From JBLHKS01 sp047620505 (GTDB lineage Bacteria > Verrucomicrobiota > Verrucomicrobiia > Verrucomicrobiales > DEV007): a stretch of 64,000 bases of DNA. The position numbers and the translations under genes were made by a program. The stretch covers positions 28,497-92,496 of the forward strand of contig JBLHKS010000007.1 in NCBI GenBank assembly GCA_047620505.1, in the 5' to 3' direction. Under the pieces are notes generated by a model that was not told the origin of the DNA, made no database searches, and saw only the letters and a list, made by a program, of their open reading frames with translations. This document shows positions 52,775 through 59,117 of this stretch, one piece after another (within the stretch, counting starts at the first letter, position 1; each line of letters opens with the position of its first letter).

Positions 52775-52801
52775 TCGTCTGAAAGCCACGGATTTTCGCC
52801 T

Positions 52802-52829
52802 GGAAGCGAGTTGACAGCAGCTCGCTTCC
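52802..52829. other. Hairpin in the rpsU leader
   Basis: Arms GGAAGCGAG (52802-52810) and CTCGCTTCC (52821-52829), 9 bp, around a 10-base loop, lying between secDF and rpsU. No T-run follows, so it is not a clear terminator. A leader or processing role for rpsU is possible. Confidence 0.55.
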
Positions 52830-52877
52830 GGCCACATTCCGGCCCTGTAATTTACCGAAACCGCACACTTCAATTGG

Positions 52878-53099
52878 ATGCCGCAAGTTAACGTCAAAAA
52901 AGGAGAATCAGTCGATCGCGCACTCAAGCGCCTGAAAAGCAAGCTTGAGAGCGAAGGGATTCTTGAAGAAATTCGCCGTCTACGCGCGTTTGAAACGCCA
53001 GCGACTCGGCTCAAGCGCAAATCTCGCGCCAACGCGAAGCGCGCTCGGTTTAAAATTCGGTTCACGCTTGAAGACAAGCCGCCTTCTCCAGATGAGTGA
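52878..53099 (+). CDS. rpsU: 30S ribosomal protein S21
   Basis: 73 aa: QVNVKKGESVDRALKRLKSKLESEGILEEIRRLRAFETPATRLKRKSRANAKRARF. The S21 pattern of basic helices and the (R/K)-x-x-F-E-x-P-x-x-x-x-x-R-K core is plain. A short acidic tail (LEDKPPSPDE) ends the protein. Ends with its own terminator. Confidence 0.95.
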   Translation: MPQVNVKKGESVDRALKRLKSKLESEGILEEIRRLRAFETPATRLKRKSRANAKRARFKIRFTLEDKPPSPDE

Positions 53100-53132
53100 A
53101 GCGATTCTTCGCTTCCCATAATCAATTTATTA

Positions 53133-53162
53133 AAGGCGCTTCCGAAACGAAGCGCCTTTTTC
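53133..53162 (+). terminator. Intrinsic terminator after rpsU
   Basis: AAGGCGCTTC / GAAGCGCCTT stem with a CGAAAC loop, followed by TTTTTT on the plus strand. Confidence 0.9.
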
Positions 53163-53258
53163 GTGCCTCCGCTTGGCGGACGACGGTCACCAGCAGTTGC
53201 TGGAAATTTGAGCGTTGAAACCGCCGGGTTCGAGGCGACTATCCGGCCTCTCTTCCCC

Positions 53259-54659
53259 ATGGAATTCGATGGTCTGAACCCACCGGATCCGCAATCGCGG
53301 ACCACTGAAGCTCCGTTGCCCGATTCGCGGCTGGATCTCGCTAAGAAATTGGAGAACGGTCCTTTGGCGAAGGAGCGGGCGATCGAGCTAACTCGTGAGA
53401 TTGCCAAGGCTGTCGGAGCGGCTCATCGCGCGGGGATCGTCCACGGCAATCTCAAGGTTTCCAATATTTTGCTGACGCTGAACGGTAAGCCGAAAATCAC
53501 CGGCTTCGCGGTCCGGAATAGCGGGGTGGACGCGCGCGCTGATGTTTTTGCGCTTGGCGAGCTGCTTTTTCATCTGCTCACCGGCGCTCCTCCCGATGCC
53601 GATTGGAAAAAAGCTCGGCAACTGAGTTGGGCGGTCAGGCGAGTGATCGATCGCGCGATTCAGCCTCGTCCGGAGGACCGATTTCCGGATGGAGAGGCGT
53701 TTGCGGCTTCCTTGAGCCGGGCTTGGATTCCGCGGCGTCGCGTTCTGCTGATGGCGGGAGCAGCGGCTTTCGGAGGGCTTGGGTTAGCGGCGGGCGCGCG
53801 CTGGTTGATGCGAGATCCCGAACTCGAAGCAGGAGAGGGGATGATCCCGATTTCCAGCCTGAGTTCCGAAGGGTTGACGAGCTCGACTCATCGGTTTGGG
53901 CTGATCGTCGGAATCCCGATGACCGGAATTCGCGGAGTTGCGGCGCGTGCGAAGTCGAGCGGTGTGCGTCTGGAAAAACTCCGAATGTTCCGAACGGGAA
54001 ACCAGGATTATTTCGCGACGCTCTGGGTTCGAGACGACGCGGATTGGAAATTTTCCGAGAATATTTCGTCGGAAAAGCTCGCCGAGCGAAACCAGCAGCA
54101 GCTGGCAGACGGATTCGAACCAGTCGACTTTGGTCCAACGATGGGCCGCGGATTTTCCTGCGCGGTTTGGCGGGAAAAGCCCCAAAAAACTCAGCCAGCG
54201 TGGAGCGATCACGAGTTTTTGTGGGTTTGGGAGGAGGATCGGGAGTCGGCGCTGAAGTCTTTGCAGGAGCGTGGGCTTCTGGTCAGATCGATTCAGTTCC
54301 ACCGAGATTCAGATCGTTGGAGGCACTTCATCATCGCAGCTAAGCCGAATTTCCCGACCGCAGCGCCGAAGTTTTTCGCTGGAGTCGAATCGAACGCTCC
54401 AAAGGCAGAAATCGAAGGCGGTCTACCGATTGATCTGTGCCTCGGCGGTCCTGCTGCCGAGACGTTGACCGCAATCTGGAGCGAGCGCGATGGGCCGGGG
54501 CTGAAATCGCGGTTAGTCAGGGCAAAAACCGTGATCGACCATCAGCAGGAGTGCAAAAAGCTGGCCGATGAGGGTTGGGAGCCGGTAACCGTTTCCGCTC
54601 AAGCTCAGTCTGAAGGTGGAGCTGTTGCCTGCGCAAGTTTGTGGACGAAATCGACTTGA
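53259..54659 (+). CDS. Membrane pseudokinase with C-terminal repeated domain
   Basis: 466 aa from the ATG at 53259; the frame is open further upstream but would start inside the rpsU terminator. The N-terminal ~160 residues match only the C-lobe of a Hanks kinase: GAAHRAGIVHGNLKVSNILLTLNGKPKITGFAV...DVFALGELLFHLLTGAPP...VIDRAIQPRPEDRF. HRD is replaced by HGN (residues 62-64) and DFG by GFA, and the N-lobe with its Lys is missing, so catalysis is unlikely. One TM helix (~161-183) leads to an external half made of about three related units (GFEPVDFG, GWEPVTV, and W-x-x-x-x motifs). Likely a sensor or scaffold. Function unknown. Confidence 0.75.
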   Translation: MEFDGLNPPDPQSRTTEAPLPDSRLDLAKKLENGPLAKERAIELTREIAKAVGAAHRAGIVHGNLKVSNILLTLNGKPKITGFAVRNSGVDARADVFALGELLFHLLTGAPPDADWKKARQLSWAVRRVIDRAIQPRPEDRFPDGEAFAASLSRAWIPRRRVLLMAGAAAFGGLGLAAGARWLMRDPELEAGEGMIPISSLSSEGLTSSTHRFGLIVGIPMTGIRGVAARAKSSGVRLEKLRMFRTGNQDYFATLWVRDDADWKFSENISSEKLAERNQQQLADGFEPVDFGPTMGRGFSCAVWREKPQKTQPAWSDHEFLWVWEEDRESALKSLQERGLLVRSIQFHRDSDRWRHFIIAAKPNFPTAAPKFFAGVESNAPKAEIEGGLPIDLCLGGPAAETLTAIWSERDGPGLKSRLVRAKTVIDHQQECKKLADEGWEPVTVSAQAQSEGGAVACASLWTKST

Positions 54660-54663
54660 AGTT

Positions 54664-55431
54664 TCAGCGCCGCTTCCGCTTTTGCTGAATTCCGAATCGA
54701 GCTCCGATGCTCCGGATTTTGTCCATCACGCGCCCGCGAAACGTCCCGATCGACGCGAGACCTTCCGGTGGATCGCCGAACCGATCGTGGTAAATGTCTC
54801 GCCAGCGCTCGACTTGGGCGATGAACCTCCAATCCGTGTCGATGAAGCTGCGAAGCACGTACATCGGATGCGGCGAACGCAACGCGAATAGCTTAGGATT
54901 AAAGGTGGTCGCGAACGGGCAGGTCGAGAAAAATTCGCCGGCGAGAATTCCCGCTTCCAGCAGATCTCCCTTCAAATCGCGCTTCGGATCGGTCGCCTCA
55001 AGCAAGAGCGGCCCCCGGGTTTCCGGGTAAATCGCGACGACGCTCTTCACGATCGACGCCGGCATTTCCTTTGGCTCAAGCGCGTGAAAGACGTTCGCGA
55101 AGCGCCTCAATTCCTGGTCGATCGAATCGATCTCGTTCGGTTCGTCAGGCTGCGCGATTGCGTAAAATATCGCCTTCTTTTTGATCGAAGGTTCGACGAA
55201 CGGACAGATCGCCTCGCGGCTCCCTTGTTTGTTGACTCGCTTGGTGATGAATTTCGTCACCCACTCGTTGGTCGCACGGATCGCCTCGCCGTGCTCGTCC
55301 GGCAGCTGCTGGAACGCGAGCGGCTCCTTTTCGGCAGCGCAATCGCTCGGCGTGAAGAGTTTTCGGTCAAACCGAGCACCAACTCGCGCTCCCAAGCTTT
55401 CAATTGGTGGAGATTCGATGTCGAAAACCAT
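54664..55431 (-). CDS. Conserved-looking hypothetical protein
   Basis: 255 aa, soluble, no signal or TM segments. Notable segments are REAICPFVEPSIKKKAIFYAIAQPDE, VKSVVAIYPETRG, LKGDLLEAGILAGEFFSTCPFATTFNPKLFALRSPHPMYVLRSFIDTDWRFIAQVERWRDIYHDRFG and a basic C-terminal tail (QQKRKRR). The two CPF motifs (ICPFV, TCPFA) and RSPHPMYVLR are the most distinctive. I do not recognise the family. It is convergent with the pseudokinase gene (gap 4 bp) and lies downstream of gluconokinase on the same strand. Confidence 0.7.
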   Translation of the reverse strand: MVFDIESPPIESLGARVGARFDRKLFTPSDCAAEKEPLAFQQLPDEHGEAIRATNEWVTKFITKRVNKQGSREAICPFVEPSIKKKAIFYAIAQPDEPNEIDSIDQELRRFANVFHALEPKEMPASIVKSVVAIYPETRGPLLLEATDPKRDLKGDLLEAGILAGEFFSTCPFATTFNPKLFALRSPHPMYVLRSFIDTDWRFIAQVERWRDIYHDRFGDPPEGLASIGTFRGRVMDKIRSIGARFGIQQKRKRR

Positions 55432-55487
55432 GATTCATAATTACCATGATTTCAATATTCAGCAAATCCAAATCTCTCACTTCGTCA

Positions 55488-55991
55488 TCAGCCGTAAAGT
55501 TTTTTCACCGCGCGCTTCCCGATCGCTTCTGGTTTTCCTTCGATGCTGACCACGCTCACAAACGGCTCGTCCGTGCCGGGCTTCTCCAGCGCATCGAACT
55601 GGCTTTTGAGCAAACTCGCTGGCATGTAATGGCCTTCGCGCGCCGAAATCCGACCGCTGATCAGGTCAAAATCTCCTTCGAGAAATAGAAAGCCGAGCTT
55701 CGAATACGCAGTCCGGAGGCCGTCGCGAAAAGCCAACCGCAACGCGGAGCAGGCGATGTAAGTCCGGTTGCGCGCGAATTTTCGGCGTCGGATCAGCTCG
55801 CAAAGCACCTCCATCCAGCCAACCCGGTCCGCGTCGGTGAGCGGAATCCCCTGGCGCATTTTTTCGACGTTCGCCGGCGGGTGAAAATCGTCGCCATCGA
55901 AATAGATCCCGTCGCAATCGCGAGCTAGAATTTCCCCAATTGTGCTCTTCCCGCACCCGGATACGCCCATAACGATGACAATTTTTGACAT
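55488..55991 (-). CDS. gntK: Gluconokinase
   Basis: 167 aa, ATG at 55991. P-loop GVSGCGKST at the N-terminus, then IYFDGDDFHPPANVEKMRQGIPLTDADRVGWMEVL, the gluconokinase substrate and lid region, and ACSALRLAFRDGLR, FLFLEGDFDLISGRISAREGHYMPASLLKSQFDALEKP. Phosphorylates D-gluconate to 6-phosphogluconate, feeding the pentose phosphate or Entner-Doudoroff pathway. Full-length for the family. No gnt transporter or regulator adjacent. Confidence 0.95.
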   Translation of the reverse strand: MSKIVIVMGVSGCGKSTIGEILARDCDGIYFDGDDFHPPANVEKMRQGIPLTDADRVGWMEVLCELIRRRKFARNRTYIACSALRLAFRDGLRTAYSKLGFLFLEGDFDLISGRISAREGHYMPASLLKSQFDALEKPGTDEPFVSVVSIEGKPEAIGKRAVKKLYG

Positions 55992-56013
55992 TGAAGGGCG
56001 AAAGTGATGAATA

Positions 56014-56871
56014 TTGAGCAAATTGCCACTAGGATTATCGAAGCAGCGTAAAATTATCGGTCGCCAACCCCAGCAAACCGTTTTGAGCAAAAAAGCCGCC
56101 ACCAAAAAAGCCCCGTCGAAGAAAAAGGTTCCTGCGGAGGAACCAGCAGCTGCCAAGCCATCGGCAGCTGAGGAGATCGAAAAGGAGCAGGAAGAAATCG
56201 AGGTTGCCCCGGACGACGAGGAGGGAAATCCGAAGAAAAAGAGGGCCGCGAAATACAATTACCCGGCCACTCGCAAAACGCTGATTCAGCGTCTTCAGGA
56301 TTGGGACGATCAAGCCAGCTGGGATGAGTTTTTCCGTACTTATTCCGGATTCGTCTTCAAAGTCGCCTGCAAAGCCGGCCTCAGTGAGACCGAGGCGAAT
56401 GAAGTCGTTCAGGAAACCTTCATTCGGGTGGCGAAAAACATGCGGAAGAAGACTTTCACGCGCGATGGCGGCTCGTTCAAAGCCTGGTTGATGAATCAGA
56501 CTCGCTGGCGGATCGCCGATCAGTTTCGCGCCCGAAAAAGTCAGGAAATTTACTCTGGCCGTCCGCGAGACGCCCATGACGATCGCAACACGGCGACGAT
56601 GGACATGATCCCGGATGATTCGAATAACGGGTTTGAGTACATCTGGGAACGCGAGTGGAAAGGCAGCCTCACCGACATGGCCCTGCGCCGGGTTAAGGCC
56701 AAGGTCTCGCCTCAGCAATACCAGATTTTCTACTGCTACGTCGTTAAGGCTTGGACGGTTGACGAAGTTCGCAAGGAACTCGGCGTCAGCGCTGCCCAGG
56801 TTTATCTCGCGAAGCATCGAGTCGGCCGGATCATGCGGAAAGAGCTCGAATATCTCGATAAAGAGGAGTGA
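56014..56871 (+). CDS. ECF-type sigma factor with basic/acidic N-terminal tail
   Basis: 285 aa if started at TTG 56014; a TTG at 56083 (SKKAATKKAPSKKK) is an equally plausible start. A low-complexity Lys/Ala then Glu-rich tail (to about residue 80) is followed by sigma regions: TLIQRLQDWDDQASWDEFFRTYSGFVF...NEVVQETFIRVAK (2), WLMNQTRWRIADQFRARKS, and RRVKAKVSPQQYQIFYCYVVKAWTVDEVRKELGVSAAQVYLAKHRVGRIM (4). It is a clear paralogue of the factor at 12323, sharing VSPxQYQIFxCYVVKxW and QVYLAKHRVG. No kinase gene follows it; the pseudokinase at 53259 is the nearest kinase-like protein. A palindrome variant at 56144 encodes EPAAAK. Confidence 0.9.
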   Translation: MSKLPLGLSKQRKIIGRQPQQTVLSKKAATKKAPSKKKVPAEEPAAAKPSAAEEIEKEQEEIEVAPDDEEGNPKKKRAAKYNYPATRKTLIQRLQDWDDQASWDEFFRTYSGFVFKVACKAGLSETEANEVVQETFIRVAKNMRKKTFTRDGGSFKAWLMNQTRWRIADQFRARKSQEIYSGRPRDAHDDRNTATMDMIPDDSNNGFEYIWEREWKGSLTDMALRRVKAKVSPQQYQIFYCYVVKAWTVDEVRKELGVSAAQVYLAKHRVGRIMRKELEYLDKEE

Positions 56872-56945
56872 GAGCAGCTGAAGTTAGTAAATTCACTGAA
56901 ATTCGGCCTCGTGTCCGTTAGCGACTTGGTATAGCCTGTGCTCTC

Positions 56946-57410
56946 ATGACCACCGGAGCGATTTACGCCGTCATCGCCTATTTTTCCTCGATCTTCCTCG
57001 CCGCGTTGCTGGGATTGGTCGTGACGGGCGGCGAATTCGCGCTGGTTCTCAAGCCGCTTTCTTGGATTGCCTGGGTTTTTGCGCCTGGCCTTTTCGCTCC
57101 GCTGGGATTTTTTTACGGCTTTTCCCGTGAACGCCGGCTCCGTCGCCGGGCGAAGTCTCAGGCCGATTTTGAGGCTCAGGAAGAGATGCTTCGAAAAGGC
57201 GAGCAGCGTCAGCAAATGAATCAGACTTCAACGGTGAGGACGCTTCGGCCGCCAAAAAAGGCCGACATGTCTCCGGAAGTTCGCGAATTTCTAGATCAGA
57301 AAAAGCACGTCGACACCCAGGGACTGACCGATTTTTTGCGGGAAACGCGGAGCCATCAGCTTGATGAGCTCAAGAAAGGTCTTCAAGGCGGCGACAAGGC
57401 GGAAGCCTGA
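56946..57410 (+). CDS. Hypothetical membrane protein with charged C-terminus
   Basis: 154 aa. Two hydrophobic helices (AIYAVIAYFSSIFLAALLGLVVTGG and PLSWIAWVFAPGLFAPLGFFYGF) and a long basic, helical, soluble tail with heptad-like charge (RRRAKSQADFEAQEEMLRKGEQRQQM, LDQKKHVDTQGLTDFLRETRSHQLDELKKGLQ). No family recognised. 74 bp after the second ECF sigma gene on the same strand; it might be cotranscribed with it. Confidence 0.65.
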   Translation: MTTGAIYAVIAYFSSIFLAALLGLVVTGGEFALVLKPLSWIAWVFAPGLFAPLGFFYGFSRERRLRRRAKSQADFEAQEEMLRKGEQRQQMNQTSTVRTLRPPKKADMSPEVREFLDQKKHVDTQGLTDFLRETRSHQLDELKKGLQGGDKAEA

Positions 57411-57461
57411 GCGTCGGCGGAATTTTTTGCGTGTGTTGGCCGGAACGGCTTCAGTTGGCGA

Positions 57462-58727
57462 ATGAAATTCCTCGCGCCACTGATTTTCGTTTGGTTCACC
57501 CAGCAGCTGCTGGCGGAAAATTGGCCCGGATACCGCGGACCGACCGGCATGGGCGTTGTCGAAGGCGACGCGGAACTTCCGCTGACTTGGAATGCGGAGA
57601 CTGGCGAAAATATTCTCTGGAAAACGCCGTTGCCGCTTGGCGAAGATTCGCCCGATCACAATCAATCCAGCCCGATCGTCCATGGCGATCGAGTTTTCGT
57701 CACGACGGCAGCCTGGGCACCCGGCGATGATCCAAAGTCGACTCAGCCAACGCATCACGTCAGCTGCTTCGGGCTCATGGATGGCGAGCTGATTTGGGAT
57801 CGCGTGGTCGAGCCTGGTCCCTGGACTCTCGGCGACCTGCGCGGCGGCTACGCGGCTCCGACACCGGCGACGAACGGCAAACTCGTTTTCGCGACTTTCG
57901 GCTCGTCGATCATCCACGCTCTGGATTTTTCGGGCGAGGTTGTCTGGTCACGCGAGATTCCGGACCACGCTCAGTTCGACGTCGCGCTCGCAAGCGGCCC
58001 GATCGTTTTTGAGGACACCGTGATTCTGCTGACCGATCGCAAACCGCCGAAGTCTGCGATCCAGGCTTTCGACGCGACGACGGGCGAGATTCGTTGGTCC
58101 CGTAAGCGCGAGGAAACCAGTTTCGGCCACGTCACGCCGGTCCTTGCCGAGATCGACGGTCGTCAGCAGCTGCTGGTCAGCGCGACGAACGCTTTGGAGG
58201 GGCTCGATCCGAAAACAGGCGAGGTGATCTGGTTTTCCAAATGGGCTCGCTCGATCTGGCCAGTCGCCTCGCCCGTGATGACGGAGGGCCTGATCTACTG
58301 CATGGGGGGGCGTGGTGGACATCCCGGCCTGATCGTCGATCCGCGCGATGCCAAAGGCGAAATCGCGCCGAAATTTCAGCTCGGCCCGGCCGCGGAGGGA
58401 CTCGGCTCCCCGGTCGCGTTTGGCGATCTCGTTTTCCGGATGAACAAGCCCGGCGTTTTGCGCTGTGTCAGGCTCACGACCGGCGAGGAGCTGTTCGAAG
58501 AGCGGCTCGAGGGCGTCGATCCGGGAGTCAGCCCCGTGGTTACCGCTGATGGCCGAATTTACATCGCGTCCGCTGGCAAGACGCTCGTTCTGCGTGCTGC
58601 GGGCGAGTTTGAAGTGCTCGCCGAATCAGATCTCGCGGACGGATCGCTTGCTTCTCCCGCAGTGGTCGACGGCAAGCTGATCTTGAAAGGAAAACAGTTC
58701 CTCTGGTGCGTTGGCTCGAAACCGTGA
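57462..58727 (+). CDS. Secreted PQQ-like beta-propeller protein
   Basis: 421 aa with a signal peptide KFLAPLIFVWFTQQLLAENWPGYRG. Tryptophan-docking-type repeats of the PQQ/BamB-like propeller: VSCFGLMDGELIWDR, IIHALDFSGEVVWSRE, AIQAFDATTGEIRWSRK, ALEGLDPKTGEVIWFSK, VLRCVRLTTGEELFEE. The opening NWPGYRGPTGMGVVEGDAELPLTWN is typical of PVC outer-membrane-assembly-like propellers. No catalytic residues of quinoprotein dehydrogenases were identified, so it may be non-catalytic. Palindromes at 57501 (in the signal peptide, TQQLLA) and 58164 (RQQLLV). Confidence 0.88.
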   Translation: MKFLAPLIFVWFTQQLLAENWPGYRGPTGMGVVEGDAELPLTWNAETGENILWKTPLPLGEDSPDHNQSSPIVHGDRVFVTTAAWAPGDDPKSTQPTHHVSCFGLMDGELIWDRVVEPGPWTLGDLRGGYAAPTPATNGKLVFATFGSSIIHALDFSGEVVWSREIPDHAQFDVALASGPIVFEDTVILLTDRKPPKSAIQAFDATTGEIRWSRKREETSFGHVTPVLAEIDGRQQLLVSATNALEGLDPKTGEVIWFSKWARSIWPVASPVMTEGLIYCMGGRGGHPGLIVDPRDAKGEIAPKFQLGPAAEGLGSPVAFGDLVFRMNKPGVLRCVRLTTGEELFEERLEGVDPGVSPVVTADGRIYIASAGKTLVLRAAGEFEVLAESDLADGSLASPAVVDGKLILKGKQFLWCVGSKP

Positions 58728-58733
58728 CGGGTT

Positions 58734-59108
58734 TTACGGCCGGTTGCGGTCAAGAATCAGGTTGTCGATCGACGTCAATCGCCGGCGGTGCTTCGAAATC
58801 AGGTTAAACAAAACGAAGACCACATTTCGGCCGGAAGCTTGAATCACGCCGACTTCAGTCGTGAAATCGAGCAGGTCAACGCACAGATTTTCGAAGCGTT
58901 GGCGGCAGAGTTTCAAATCGGACTCTTCCACACCCACAATCGTCCTGTCGTCGCGAATTCCCAGCAGGAGAATTCCTCCATGGGAGCGCCCCATCGCCGG
59001 AAACAATTTGGCGAGCTTGAAAGGAGACGGCCAGCTCTCTTCGTAAACGACGGCGTTGTCAAAACTCTCGCACAACGTCTTGAGAATCTCTGAATCGTCG
59101 ACCGTCAT
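58734..59108 (-). CDS. AlbA_2/Schlafen-like small protein
   Basis: 124 aa containing HGGILLLGIRDDRTIVGVEESDLKL, the GG-x-L-x-x-G-x-x-D-x-x-x-x-x-G core of AlbA_2 (Schlafen AAA_4-like) domains, which often act as DNA- or nucleotide-binding modules. The N-terminal part (FDNAVVYEESWPSPFKLAKLFPAMGRS) also fits. It lacks the long C-terminal part of typical Schlafen-type proteins, so it is a minimal version. Ten bases separate its start from the VWA gene's stop on the same strand. Confidence 0.65.
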   Translation of the reverse strand: MTVDDSEILKTLCESFDNAVVYEESWPSPFKLAKLFPAMGRSHGGILLLGIRDDRTIVGVEESDLKLCRQRFENLCVDLLDFTTEVGVIQASGRNVVFVLFNLISKHRRRLTSIDNLILDRNRP

Positions 59109-59117
59109 CGGCGGTTT

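Noticed and set aside
52811..52816. TTGACA as a -35 element for rpsU
   Set aside because: It lies in the loop of a hairpin and I find no matching -10 at 16-18 bp; the match is not enough to call a promoter.
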